From: an uncultured Porphyromonas sp.
GTDB lineage: Bacteria; Bacteroidota; Bacteroidia; Bacteroidales; Porphyromonadaceae
NCBI GenBank assembly: GCA_934364985.1
Contig: CAKRMU010000003.1
Span: forward strand, 62,001-126,000
Direction of reading: 5' to 3'
DNA: 64,000 bases
The notes under the pieces were generated by a model, which made no database searches, was not told the origin of the DNA, and worked only from the letters and a program-made list of their open reading frames with translations. The translations under genes were made by a program, and so were the position numbers. Below are positions 7,524 to 17,111 of the stretch, one piece after another (the first letter of the stretch is position 1; each line of letters starts with the position of its first letter).

Positions 7524-10500
7524 AAGTTCCTCCCGTGACAATTTTTAAATTTCTTACCGCTACCACAAGGACATGGATCATTACGCCCGATCTTTTGCTC
7601 AGCAATATAAGGCTGACGCTTTTCCGTCTTCTGACTTGCTGCTTGTCCTGCTTCGTACCGTGCCTGTTGGGCAGCTTCGTAATCGTCTTTTTGCTCTTGA
7701 TATCTGCGACGAGTACTTGCACGAGGATCATCATACTGCTCACGGACATCAACCTTTCTTTCACCCTCCGATTGTTGTGGAGCAACATTAATATGACCAC
7801 GCATTATGATTTCAGAAGCCTTCTGATTCATATCAATGACCATCGAACGGAATAATTCGTATGCCTCAACTTTGAAGATCACTAATGGGTCTTTATTCTC
7901 ATACGATACATTTCTTACCGCATTCTGCAACTCGTCCATCGCGAGTAAGTGACGCTCCCAAGCTTCATCAATGGTATAAAGAAGAATGGTTTTCTGAAAA
8001 GCCTTAGCCACACTCTTACCCTCGCTCTCCACGGCTTCCTTAAGATTGGTTACCACATTGTACCCAAGCCGCCCATCAGTAACCGGGATTGCGATTCTCT
8101 CCACCTTATCTCCATGCTGCTCGTAGAATGATTTGAGGATTGGATAGGTGATCTCTGCCATTCTTGCTGAACGACGCTTGAGGTTTTCGGAGACCTCCGC
8201 CATAATCACATCAACAAGAGCATCTGAGTTAGACCGCTTATACTCCTCCTCAGTTAGCGGTAACTCTGTGGAGAAGGCCTTGAATACATTCTGCTTAAAG
8301 TCCTCAAATGGCATTTCCGGAGTATTCTCAGTAAGGTGTTCGGCTGTCTGAGTTAATGTATTCAGCACATCAAGCCCAATCCGCTCACCAAGTAGTGCAT
8401 GGTGTCGGCGTGTATAGATAACATTTCGCTGGGCATTCTTGACGTCATCATAATCAAGGAGGTGTTTGCGGACTCCATAGTTATTCTCCTCAACTTTTTT
8501 CTGTGCACTCTCTACTTGCTTAGATAGAGTTTTACTCTCAAGCATATCATCATCTTTAAGCCCCATATTAGATAGCATTTTAGCTATCCTATCTGAGCCA
8601 AAAAGCCTCATTAATTTGTCTTCAAAAGAGATGAAGAATACCGATGACCCTGGATCTCCTTGTCTACCGGCACGACCTCTAAGCTGACGATCTACACGAC
8701 GACTTTCGTGACGCTCTGTCCCTATTATAGCGAGTCCTCCTGCATCTCTCACCTCCTCTGTAAGCTTAATATCAGTACCACGACCTGCCATATTGGTGGC
8801 TATGGTAACGGTACCTCTCTTACCTGCCTCTGCGACGATATCGGCCTCCTTTTGGTGAAGTTTAGCATTAAGCACTTGGTGCGGTATATTCCGAAGAGTA
8901 AGCATTTTGCTTAATAATTCGGAAGTCTCTACAGATGTGGTACCTACTAAAACAGGTCTTCCGATCTTAATAAGACGCTCAATCTCTGTAATGATAGCGG
9001 CATATTTAGCACGTGCTGTTTTGTAAATACGATCATTCTCATCTATACGTGCGATTGGCTTATTTGTTGGGATAACCACCACATCAAGTTTGTATATATC
9101 CCAAAACTCTTTAGCCTCCGTCTCTGCGGTACCAGTCATACCTGCGAGCTTGTGATACATACGGAAATAGTTCTGAAGAGTGATCGTTGCTTTGGTCTGA
9201 GAAGCGGCTTCTACTTTGACATGCTCCTTTGCTTCTATGGCTTGGTGTAGACCATCAGAGTAACGTCTTCCGTCCATAATACGACCCGTTTGCTCATCTA
9301 CGATCATCACCTTATTATCTATCACCACATATTGATCGTCACGCTCGAATAACGTGTATGCCTTAAGTAGCTGCTGAACTGTATGCACCCGCTCGCTTTT
9401 GATAGAATAATTTGTAAGAAGTTCATCCTTCTTTTCGCTTTTTTCAGCATCCGTCAAATTTTCATTTTCAAGCTGGGAAAGCTCGCTCGCTATATCTGGA
9501 AGGACAAAAAACGTAGGGTCTTCATTTTTGCCAGACAGTAGGTCAATACCCTTATCGGTTAGCTCAATTTGATTATTCTTTTCATCAATAACAAAGTAAA
9601 GGTCATCAGTGACTATGTGCATCATCCGGTTGTTATCTGCCATATAGATAGCTTCGGTATCAAGCATACCTGCTTTGATACCTTCTTCGCTTAAATATTT
9701 GATAAGAGCCTTATTCTTAGGCAGACCTTTGAAGCTTCTATACAGTTTTAGGAACCCTTCTTCTTTCTCCTTTTTATCATCGCTTGCTATCAATTTACGA
9801 GCCTCTGTTAGCAACCTACTTGCAAGCGTCTTTTGGGCATTCACCACAAGCTCTACATTACTTCGAAACTCTTCAAACATCAAATCGCCTTTTGTCTCGA
9901 CGGGACCGGAAATAATCAAAGGTGTACGTGCATCGTCAATAAGTACTGAATCCACCTCATCCACAATGGCATAATTATGCTTTCTTTGTACCAAATCGGC
10001 TGGAGTACGTGCCATATTATCACGAAGATAATCAAAACCAAACTCATTATTAGTACCGAAAGTAATGTCGCAGTTATAGGCTTTTAAGCGTTCAGGAGAA
10101 TTGGGCTGATATTTATCAATACAATCAACACTGATACCATGAAACATATAAATAGGTCCCATCCATTCGGCATCACGTTTTGATAGATAGTCATTAACGG
10201 TGACGACGTGTACTCCATTCCCCGTAAGAGCATTTAGGAATACAGGAAGGGTGGCTACCAATGTTTTACCTTCGCCAGTTGCCATCTCTGCGATCTTACC
10301 TTGGTGCAATACGACGCCACCAAATAGCTGAACATCGTAGTGTACCATTTCCCATTTAAGGAGGTTGCCACCTGCCATCCATTCGTTTTTATATATAGCC
10401 TTGTCGCCATCAATTCTTACGAAATCGTGGGTGACAGATAGGTCTCTATCGAATTGAGTTGCCTGTACTACGACTTCATCATTATCGGCAAATCGCTGTG

Positions 10501-10852
10501 CGGTACTCTTGACTATGGCGAAGACTTCTGGAAGCACTTCATTAAGTTTAACCTCCATTTTATCGAGTATCTCATTCTCAAGTTGGTCGACCTTATCCCA
10601 GACTTCCTCACGCTCGGATAGCTCTAAGTCGTCAACATTTTTCTTAAGATTCTGGATTTGCTCTCTCTCGGGTTGCACATCCTCTTGTATACTTTTCCGT
10701 ATCTCGTTAGTACGGTTACGCAACTCGTCATTAGTGAGCAATTTGATGTCCTCGTATTTGTCCTTAATCTTATTAACTATCGGGGTTATCTCCTTAAGAT
10801 CTCTCTGAGACTTATTACCAAATAGTTTAGTTAGAATATCGTTAAATGCCAT
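7520..10852 (-). CDS. secA: preprotein translocase ATPase SecA
   Basis: The motor that drives unfolded preproteins through SecYEG. At 1110 residues it is longer than the roughly 900 of E. coli, as is usual for Bacteroidetes, with extra sequence near residues 50-100 and 330-480. Visible motifs are the Walker A ATGEGKT (191-197), [20 protein letters not shown] (DEAD-like motif and nearby), the helicase-like NMAGRGTDI and [13 protein letters not shown], and a C-terminal zinc-binding tail [16 protein letters not shown]. It lies 61 bases after the phosphatase-like gene with no promoter seen, so it is probably in that operon; its stop overlaps yicC. Confidence 0.97.
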   Translation of the reverse strand: MAFNDILTKLFGNKSQRDLKEITPIVNKIKDKYEDIKLLTNDELRNRTNEIRKSIQEDVQPEREQIQNLKKNVDDLELSEREEVWDKVDQLENEILDKMEVKLNEVLPEVFAIVKSTAQRFADNDEVVVQATQFDRDLSVTHDFVRIDGDKAIYKNEWMAGGNLLKWEMVHYDVQLFGGVVLHQGKIAEMATGEGKTLVATLPVFLNALTGNGVHVVTVNDYLSKRDAEWMGPIYMFHGISVDCIDKYQPNSPERLKAYNCDITFGTNNEFGFDYLRDNMARTPADLVQRKHNYAIVDEVDSVLIDDARTPLIISGPVETKGDLMFEEFRSNVELVVNAQKTLASRLLTEARKLIASDDKKEKEEGFLKLYRSFKGLPKNKALIKYLSEEGIKAGMLDTEAIYMADNNRMMHIVTDDLYFVIDEKNNQIELTDKGIDLLSGKNEDPTFFVLPDIASELSQLENENLTDAEKSEKKDELLTNYSIKSERVHTVQQLLKAYTLFERDDQYVVIDNKVMIVDEQTGRIMDGRRYSDGLHQAIEAKEHVKVEAASQTKATITLQNYFRMYHKLAGMTGTAETEAKEFWDIYKLDVVVIPTNKPIARIDENDRIYKTARAKYAAIITEIERLIKIGRPVLVGTTSVETSELLSKMLTLRNIPHQVLNAKLHQKEADIVAEAGKRGTVTIATNMAGRGTDIKLTEEVRDAGGLAIIGTERHESRRVDRQLRGRAGRQGDPGSSVFFISFEDKLMRLFGSDRIAKMLSNMGLKDDDMLESKTLSKQVESAQKKVEENNYGVRKHLLDYDDVKNAQRNVIYTRRHHALLGERIGLDVLNTLTQTAEHLTENTPEMPFEDFKQNVFKAFSTELPLTEEEYKRSNSDALVDVIMAEVSENLKRRSARMAEITYPILKSFYEQHGDKVERIAIPVTDGRLGYNVVTNLKEAVESEGKSVAKAFQKTILLYTIDEAWERHLLAMDELQNAVRNVSYENKDPLVIFKVEAYELFRSMVIDMNQKASEIIMRGHINVAPQQSEGERKVDVREQYDDPRASTRRRYQEQKDDYEAAQQARYEAGQAASQKTEKRQPYIAEQKIGRNDPCPCGSGKKFKNCHGRNL

Positions 10853-10913
10853 ATAATTATTATTCCTTATCGTTTGCTTATTAATTTAATATCTCACTCT
10901 CCTACTAATGATA

Positions 10914-12464
10914 TCAAGGAGTGGGTGGTCTGATTCTGAGAGACCACGCTATGACCTTTGAGACATTTCTAAGGTCTAAGGGGGTAGTTATCGTTTCAGC
11001 TTTAAGACTTGGATGCAAAAGAAGTAACGTAGTAGGTATCGCAGATAGTCGGTAACTAACTACACCTCTTTCGTTACTCAAATCTTGTGCTACCCAGCTT
11101 GGGAGCAATCCGAATACCACATCCGGGCGATTGGTATTTGTATATTTATTGAGTGCGGTTTGCCATTCCCTGCTATCGGCGTTTGCTAAAGCCTCTTCAC
11201 GAAGTTTACAACTCTCGATAGCATATGACACACCACGAAATTCCAGCAGAAACCGACTGACAGCATGCTCAATATCCTCCTTAGAAAAATGGCTTTTACC
11301 CTCTATAGCACCGTGATTTAGATAGACAGCACCATCGGGAGTCACCTCCTCCACAAGCCCTTGTACCCCAAATTGAGCATTGAGGTACATATTGATCAAC
11401 GCTAAGCACCGATCTACTCTAAAGAGCCTACGATCATCAATTGCAACAGATGGATATTCACGAGAAAATCCATTTCCAGAAAGCACCACAAGTGTACTCT
11501 TTAAGTCAAGGTACGAAAGTAGCTCAGCGACATTTCTATCAAGGCGAAAATAGCTATCTATGGTCTCAGCTGTGACATCAGAAGCAGTCCTATTACCATT
11601 GGCTAAAGTCAGATGGAGAGATAAGAGATCGGGGATATCATCCTTCCCTATGCCACTATAATCAAGTACTCTTTTGGCTAACCGAAGTACCTCCTCATTA
11701 ACTAAAGGTGAATCCTTAAAGTCAGAAATACCACTGCCAGCCTTGCGAAAGTCGTGTAAATATGATGTATCATTAAGCCGAGATAAAAATGGAATATCTC
11801 TACCTGAATACTGCCAAGTAATGCCCCTCTCAAGGCGATAAGGGAGCGAGGTCTCACCTACATTAGCTTTATCGACATACCATGGAAAGTCCCCTTTGTA
11901 ATAGGTACTACTTGCCCATCGACCGGTAAAGCTATCTATCCAAAAGGCTCCATCCCCATACAACCCACCTCCTATAATAGCTTCCTCAGCATTAGGAGCA
12001 ATACTATAAACTAAAGCACGCTGATTAGTCGCTTTTTTCAGATTGTCTGAAAGCGTAGAGCACCCCAACGCTTTTGGAGAATAGTTCCCCGTAGTGGCGT
12101 AACCTAAGTAATTTTTGTCTTCAAAAACCGAATTTGTATATACTCGCCTGCCCGTCTGCTCAATCCTTACCGGCTTTCGCTCAGAGATATTATTCTTAAA
12201 TGCCAGTGTGCCAGTGTGAATAATCGCTTCGGTTGCTGTAACATTTGAGTAAAGAATAGGTGCCTCAACATGAGTGTAGCGTTGTCCACTTTTCAGAAGG
12301 AGTTTTAGCCCGTTATCGCTCAAGTCGTCCTGTAATTCCTCAAGGAGATCACTCCGTAATTCCTCCACACTTATCAGTACTACAAGACGTGGCGACTGAG
12401 CTTGTAGCACAGCCACCTTGCAGAGTGCCAGTAACGACACTATCCCGATAAGCAGTCTATTCAT
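10914..12464 (-). CDS. alkaline-phosphatase-superfamily protein, probably catalytically dead
   Basis: A 516-residue protein with a signal peptide (residues 1-22), so periplasmic or outer-membrane associated. The pattern matches PafA-type phosphatases: PRLVVLISVEELRSD near the N-terminus, a conserved Thr76 at the nucleophile position, and SYFRLDRNVAELLSYLD (304-320). By hand alignment the metal ligands are lost: the first Asp is Glu34, the Asp and His of the second motif are Ala288 and Arg292, and the Asp-His pair is Gly330-Asn331. It may therefore bind a ligand rather than hydrolyse phosphate esters. Its start overlaps the DUF4105 stop by 8 bases. Confidence 0.7.
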   Translation of the reverse strand: MNRLLIGIVSLLALCKVAVLQAQSPRLVVLISVEELRSDLLEELQDDLSDNGLKLLLKSGQRYTHVEAPILYSNVTATEAIIHTGTLAFKNNISERKPVRIEQTGRRVYTNSVFEDKNYLGYATTGNYSPKALGCSTLSDNLKKATNQRALVYSIAPNAEEAIIGGGLYGDGAFWIDSFTGRWASSTYYKGDFPWYVDKANVGETSLPYRLERGITWQYSGRDIPFLSRLNDTSYLHDFRKAGSGISDFKDSPLVNEEVLRLAKRVLDYSGIGKDDIPDLLSLHLTLANGNRTASDVTAETIDSYFRLDRNVAELLSYLDLKSTLVVLSGNGFSREYPSVAIDDRRLFRVDRCLALINMYLNAQFGVQGLVEEVTPDGAVYLNHGAIEGKSHFSKEDIEHAVSRFLLEFRGVSYAIESCKLREEALANADSREWQTALNKYTNTNRPDVVFGLLPSWVAQDLSNERGVVSYRLSAIPTTLLLLHPSLKAETITTPLDLRNVSKVIAWSLRIRPPTP

Positions 12465-13602
12465 CCGAAACTCTCTTCACCTTGCACTCCGACCATTGAA
12501 ACCACTGGTCTACCAGCATCAGCACAGCCCAAATAGGAATAGCCAACGGCAGTACCTGAATGGTCCCTAATAATAGGTACATAATGATTGCCACAAAGTT
12601 ACCAAAATAGAGCCACTTTAGAGCCCTCCTATGAGATTTCTTTTGTCGCACAAAAAATAGGATGAGCCATAGAGGATGAAAAAAGAGCATATTAACATTA
12701 GGCCACGTATGAGGGTGAGCAGAAACTATCCCTAAAAACCAAACGATGATGCCTGCAATCCCCAATATAGCATACAAGGATTTACGCAATACCATTAAGG
12801 CTTTGTCTCTTTTTGTATACTTCAATACAAAAAAGATAATGATAAGTAGCGAAAAGAGAAGATACGGGATATACCATCGCTCATAAGGGTTATAGATCTC
12901 CTCCGTTTGTGGCACCCAAGTTTTTTTATGTATAACTAAGGGCTCGTCGTTATCTGCTCTCACCGCAGAATCCATTTCTTCCTCAAGTAAAGAGGGAAGA
13001 AATGCAGCATCCTTAACGCTCATTGTTTGATCCGTCTTCCATCCGAGACAGATATCACACCCTATGGTATACCACACAGCGGAATGGCTTTTATTACGGA
13101 TGGCTTGCCGAAATGTGGGGATATCAGTCTCCATATGGTACTCAATTCCCCCTATCGCTTCATCAATAAGATCCCGTGGGCGAGTGGCACAATTGTCAAA
13201 ATAGAAATTGTACTGATAGTCTCTATTCTCAGGGAGAGCATTCCACATCAATTGCTCCATTAACGCTTGAGCCTCTTCGGGTTTAAGATTCAGCTCCTGC
13301 TCTACGACACTCCTGCCCTGTGCTTCGTACTCCCATAAGAAATCCTGAAAGGAGATAACACCGAGCGAATACATAGGTTTGCCGAGTACGAAATTAAGGA
13401 TAAAATGTTTCTGACTTGGTGAAAAATAACCATAATTATAGACCAAATCGTCTTGCCCATTCTGCACCCTTAATGCCGTATGCCCATAAAGATAAAAAAC
13501 GTGCTCGTCAGTCTCTCCGCAGGTAATTAGGCTTATTATAGGGCTATCTGCCCAAGCGATACTACCCACTAATAGCATTAGGATTGTCAGTATTTTCTTC
13601 AT
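12457..13602 (-). CDS. DUF4105 (Lnb N-terminal-like) membrane protein
   Basis: A 381-residue envelope protein. A signal peptide (MKKILTILMLLVGSIAWA) precedes a DUF4105 domain with HVFYLYGHTALRV and YFDNCATRPRDLID, a Cys/His-containing pattern typical of this family. Several hydrophobic segments follow in the C-terminal third (about residues 240-375). DUF4105 is found at the N-terminus of lacto-N-biosidase-like proteins; its function is not established. The start at 13602 forms an ATGA overlap with the rsmF-like stop, so the longer frame to 13617 is rejected. Confidence 0.8.
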   Translation of the reverse strand: MKKILTILMLLVGSIAWADSPIISLITCGETDEHVFYLYGHTALRVQNGQDDLVYNYGYFSPSQKHFILNFVLGKPMYSLGVISFQDFLWEYEAQGRSVVEQELNLKPEEAQALMEQLMWNALPENRDYQYNFYFDNCATRPRDLIDEAIGGIEYHMETDIPTFRQAIRNKSHSAVWYTIGCDICLGWKTDQTMSVKDAAFLPSLLEEEMDSAVRADNDEPLVIHKKTWVPQTEEIYNPYERWYIPYLLFSLLIIIFFVLKYTKRDKALMVLRKSLYAILGIAGIIVWFLGIVSAHPHTWPNVNMLFFHPLWLILFFVRQKKSHRRALKWLYFGNFVAIIMYLLLGTIQVLPLAIPIWAVLMLVDQWFQWSECKVKRVSDE

Positions 13603-14987
13603 ATCATATTTATCCAATGAGGGATATCTCTCACCTCAATTTGCCTATTTCTAATCATCATTCCTTTAGGAAATAGATTATTAGCTCTATCATTCACTTG
13701 ATTAACAAATCCTAAAGGTAACCCTTTATACATAAGGAGTGTCATCCCCTTTGATCCCCGTATTTGTAAGGACTCACGCTTAAGGAATTTCAGAGCCACT
13801 TCATCATCAATATCATAGTGTGCGAACGGACAAAATGCACTTAGCCTACTGCTATATGCCCAAGCCACATTGGGGATAAAGGATTTACCCTTTTCCTTAC
13901 CAAGAGTAACACCACCTGCCAATATCTTAATACCGGACAACTGCTGTAATATTGATTGTCCGGTACTACTAAGATGATGCCACTCGCCATTGTGACAATA
14001 CAAATCTTCTATAGCGAATTGAGATAATAGCGAATGAGGTACTTTGGGAACTATGGTCTCTGATTTTCTATTTCTCTTTACTCGAAAAGAGGTCTTATCA
14101 TGGGATGAAAGAGCCGATTTCCTCACCCCAAAGATCGTCAAACCTTCGCTATCAGTATGATGAGGCATAAAGTGATATACCCCTTCTTCATACTCCACTA
14201 CTCCCCACGAGGGGTCTAAAGCAAGATGAAGCAAGTCTATACCATACTTACTCTTTAAATATGCCAACTGCTCCTCATTCTCCTCTCTATTAAAGGTGCA
14301 AGTACTATACAAAAGAATGCCTCCCTCCTCAAGCATTGACCACGCGTCATCAAGAATATCCCTCTGCCGTGCCACACAATTCGCAACATTAGAGGGCGAC
14401 CACTCACCAATAGCTTTAGGATCCTTACGAAACATTCCCTCGCCCGAGCAAGGAGCATCGACCAAAATAACCTCCGCTTTAATGCCATTTTCAGCTAATT
14501 GAGAGGGCGGTGCAGAGGTCACGATAATATCGTCCAGACCAAACCGTGTCAGATTTTCAAGAAGGATGTTGGCTCTCGTAGCATCAATCTCATTCGCTAT
14601 TAATAAAGCGTCTTTAGGGATATAACTTCGAAGTAGTGTACTCTTGCCACCCGGGGCGGCACACAAGTCTAACACTCTCTTTGGAGACAAACCAAATTGC
14701 GTAATATACTGTGCAATAATCATAGATGCTGGCTCTTGGACATAATATGCCCCTGCGTGCCAATATGGGTCGGCACCAAACACATTATTGCCCTCAGTAT
14801 ATCCACCTAACGAACACCATGGCACCTCTCGCAACATAGGCTGAAAAGCCTTCTCAGGATGTCTCCTAATAGCTACAGTTGGAGGATTCATAATAGCCTC
14901 CTCCAACTGCTTAAGCTCCTCTACCCCAAATTGCTCCTCAAACCTTGCCCTAAAGGGTTCGGGTAGTGACGCTCGCTCTATTGTCAT
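13599..14987 (-). CDS. RsmF/NOL1-NOP2-Sun family rRNA cytosine-C5 methyltransferase
   Basis: A 462-residue SAM-dependent RNA methyltransferase. It has the SAM-binding DLCAAPGGKST, the motif IV VDAPCSGEGMFRKD and the motif VI YSTCTFNREENEE, with the two catalytic cysteines of m5C enzymes (PCS and STC). The C-terminal 150 residues fit the RsmF-type RNA-binding extension. E. coli RsmF modifies 16S C1407; the exact target here is not shown by sequence. It starts one base into the DUF3078 stop (TAATG) and its own stop overlaps the DUF4105 start. Confidence 0.9.
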   Translation of the reverse strand: MTIERASLPEPFRARFEEQFGVEELKQLEEAIMNPPTVAIRRHPEKAFQPMLREVPWCSLGGYTEGNNVFGADPYWHAGAYYVQEPASMIIAQYITQFGLSPKRVLDLCAAPGGKSTLLRSYIPKDALLIANEIDATRANILLENLTRFGLDDIIVTSAPPSQLAENGIKAEVILVDAPCSGEGMFRKDPKAIGEWSPSNVANCVARQRDILDDAWSMLEEGGILLYSTCTFNREENEEQLAYLKSKYGIDLLHLALDPSWGVVEYEEGVYHFMPHHTDSEGLTIFGVRKSALSSHDKTSFRVKRNRKSETIVPKVPHSLLSQFAIEDLYCHNGEWHHLSSTGQSILQQLSGIKILAGGVTLGKEKGKSFIPNVAWAYSSRLSAFCPFAHYDIDDEVALKFLKRESLQIRGSKGMTLLMYKGLPLGFVNQVNDRANNLFPKGMMIRNRQIEVRDIPHWINMI

Positions 14988-16405
14988 TAAAATTTATACT
15001 CAAAACCTATGCTCAATAATTGGTTATACTGGAGAAGATTCTTAAAAGTCTTTGGGGTATCCTCAGGCAGAATAACACTATCATCAAAACGAGTATTCAA
15101 CGTGATACGGGTGCTGAAAAAACGACTAAACGCATAGCTCAAGGAGTTATCATACTCCACCTCCACATGCTTATATGAGGTGCTAAAGAAAAGGCGAGAC
15201 GTCCAATTGAAGCTGGACGATATATCCCAATTCAGATCAAAGCGGAAGGCAGAACCCAATCTCAAACGATACTTTTCATCCTCCTCAAGACCAATTCTCC
15301 CCTTATCTATATTATTAGAATAGGTATACAGAAAATTAACGGCTATAGGTGCCGCATTTGCCGCTAATCGCAAGCGAGCATACGGATTACCTCTAAACTC
15401 TTTGATATCAAGGTCGTACTTCATACCGAGACCCGCATCTAAAACAATTGGAGCAAAAGGAAGTGTAATGACCATACCATCAGCTTTGGTATTTTTAAGG
15501 ATTTGGCTCCTCAACTGCACATCAAAGGTATAGTACCAATCCTTAAAGGCTTTCACTCCCACGTTACTATTAATCCTAAAGGCATCCTCCCCTATTTTAA
15601 GTTTTAAGGTCTCGCTCTCACCCATTTCATTAGTAAATACCCCGATTCGGTACTCCAATTCATTGACCCATTTAAGGAGATCACGCTCGTAAGTAGCATT
15701 ATAGTAGATGCGACTATTGAGGTTAAGGCTATTATGTCCACCCTTATGCCAGTTTTTAGATACTTGATTCTCTGCAAAGTGAATGCTACTCTCAAATTTG
15801 TGCCACCAATACTTACGCTCAATCTTATCGGCCGTGAGCAAGGCTTCCGACGTCGTCACTTGTGGTTTATCATTCCTCGCTAATTCTCCTTGATACCCAT
15901 CGGAGTGGATCTCCGTAGGCACAATTGCACCCGGTAGATCGCTAACCGCTATAGACGGCATATAGGGATGATTTATCATGATTCGCTCTCTCATCAGTTG
16001 AGCATTATGCCAGTTGTGAGATAAGGAATAAAAATAGTGTGCCGAATTGATTTGGTTGACATTGCTAATAAACCGACTTAGCCAATTATTGCCGTCGTTG
16101 TTTAGATCCTTCTCAGGCACATCAATACTGAACGTTGAATAAGACTTTGCATCAACCACAAGAGGGGCAGAAAGATAGTCCGTAAGCCATCCGTATTCAT
16201 CCGAAAGCGAATGTACAAGAGGGTTAAATGGGCGTCCTATAACCTTACGTGCCTCACTACTCAAACCTTTACCAAGGGTATCCGTTAGTAAAATACGCTG
16301 AGCATACTCGGGCGTCGTAGCAAACTCCTGAGCGAAGGTCGTGCAATTGCCCCAAGCCAGCAAAATAAAAGCAGATAGGACTATCCCTAAAAATCTTCCG
16401 TTCAT
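14987..16405 (-). CDS. DUF3078 family outer-membrane-type protein
   Basis: A 472-residue protein with an N-terminal signal peptide (MNGRFLGIVLSAFILLAW then a Gln-Glu cleavage region). The second half has alternating beta-strand patterns ending in aromatic LLSIGFEYKF, as expected of an outer-membrane barrel. The segment WWHKFESSIHFAENQVSKNW and following WHKGGHNSLNLNSRI are typical of DUF3078; function is unknown. The frame extends to 16477, but ATG 16405 starts the signal peptide and the mRNA begins near 16491. It heads the long - strand operon down to gmk-nadD. Confidence 0.8.
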   Translation of the reverse strand: MNGRFLGIVLSAFILLAWGNCTTFAQEFATTPEYAQRILLTDTLGKGLSSEARKVIGRPFNPLVHSLSDEYGWLTDYLSAPLVVDAKSYSTFSIDVPEKDLNNDGNNWLSRFISNVNQINSAHYFYSLSHNWHNAQLMRERIMINHPYMPSIAVSDLPGAIVPTEIHSDGYQGELARNDKPQVTTSEALLTADKIERKYWWHKFESSIHFAENQVSKNWHKGGHNSLNLNSRIYYNATYERDLLKWVNELEYRIGVFTNEMGESETLKLKIGEDAFRINSNVGVKAFKDWYYTFDVQLRSQILKNTKADGMVITLPFAPIVLDAGLGMKYDLDIKEFRGNPYARLRLAANAAPIAVNFLYTYSNNIDKGRIGLEEDEKYRLRLGSAFRFDLNWDISSSFNWTSRLFFSTSYKHVEVEYDNSLSYAFSRFFSTRITLNTRFDDSVILPEDTPKTFKNLLQYNQLLSIGFEYKF

Positions 16406-16466
16406 CACTATATTATCTAAAATGTATCTATAATAAAAGCACCCCATTAGGCAAAAGACAGAAAAC

Positions 16467-16495
16467 CTCAAAGGCATTTCTTAATGCCCTTTGAG
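16467..16495 (-). promoter_or_regulatory. 5' leader hairpin followed by a T-rich stretch
   Basis: On the - strand, CTCAAAGGGCAT pairs with ATGCCTTTGAG (one bulged base) over a small loop, and GTTTTCTGTCTTTT follows. It begins at the predicted mRNA 5' end, 62 bases before the DUF3078 start. The shape is that of an attenuator or of a 5'-end stabilising hairpin; which one cannot be told from sequence. Confidence 0.45.
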
Positions 16496-16497
16496 TG

Positions 16498-16529
16498 CAA
16501 ATATACCAACCCTATACCATAACCACAAG
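16498..16529 (-). promoter_or_regulatory. promoter of the DUF3078-secA-gmk operon
   Basis: On the - strand, TATATTTG at 16505-16498 matches the -7 consensus, and CTTG at 16529-16526 lies 20 bases upstream in place of TTTG. Start of transcription would be near 16491, 86 bases before the DUF3078 ATG. Confidence 0.55.
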
Positions 16530-16579
16530 TGTATATTAATAAATGTTGTACAATTATTCATTGCCGAGAAGACTAATTA

Positions 16580-16665
16580 CGGATATCAGGTATTAGCTCC
16601 ACCGAATATAGGGTATTAGCTCTGACGAATATAGGGTATTCGTCTCAACGAATACCTGGTATCCT
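16580..16665. repeat. Array 2: four 17-bp near-palindromes at 23-bp period
   Basis: Units start at 16580, 16603, 16626 and 16649. Units 2 and 3 are the TAGGG type (cgaatatagggtattag and cgaatatagggtattcg) in the same orientation; units 1 and 4 are the CAGG/CCTGG type and are near reverse complements of each other. Spacers are ctccac, ctctga, tctcaa. The last unit is followed by TTTTA. It lies about 50 bases upstream of the DUF3078 promoter. Confidence 0.9.
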
Positions 16666-17026
16666 TTTATGTCAGATGAGACATAAGAGAAAAAGCAAAT
16701 TGAAACAGATGTAAAGCAACTACTTAAATGCAACGATAGGCTTTTCGATATATGTCGACTGTAGACCCTACATAATTCACTTTCTATTGCAAAAAAGTCG
16801 AACGTGAATAATGCATTTAGCTTTACCGATATCCATCTCCTAAGTAAAATAGATAGGTGTACACGAACATTATTAATGGGAAACAAACAGAGACCTATTA
16901 CGCACTATCTAAATGCCTTTTTCCCTCATAGTTCAGACTTTTGACCACGTTACAACTATCAACATACTTCATTTTTTCTTTAAAATATTATCAAAATGAT
17001 TCTCACCTTTATGGATGATTCTAAAA
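16666..17026. other. non-coding gap between array 2 and the mutB terminator
   Basis: About 360 bases with no convincing gene. A 97-codon - strand frame (16593-16886) crosses the repeat array and has no recognisable product. No further repeat unit or hairpin was found. Confidence 0.5.
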
Positions 17027-17077
17027 ACAACAAAAAGAAAGCACCGAGGATAGAGTTGTAAACTCTATCCTCGGTGC
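17027..17077 (-). terminator. intrinsic terminator of mutA-mutB
   Basis: A perfect 17-bp stem (17041-17057 with 17061-17077) with the 3-base loop gta. On the - strand it is followed by TTTCTTTTTGTTG. It lies 34 bases after the mutB stop. Confidence 0.92.
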
Positions 17078-17111
17078 CATACAATTATGCACTGAAAAAA
17101 TAGTGACTACC

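Noticed and set aside
7535..7855. + and - strand frames of 70-106 codons over the secA C-terminus
   Set aside because: Shadows of the zinc-tail coding region of secA, which is clearly real in its own frame.
16593..16886. 97-codon - strand open frame as a gene
   Set aside because: It runs through repeat array 2, has no ribosome-binding site or recognisable product, and lies in an AT-rich intergenic gap.
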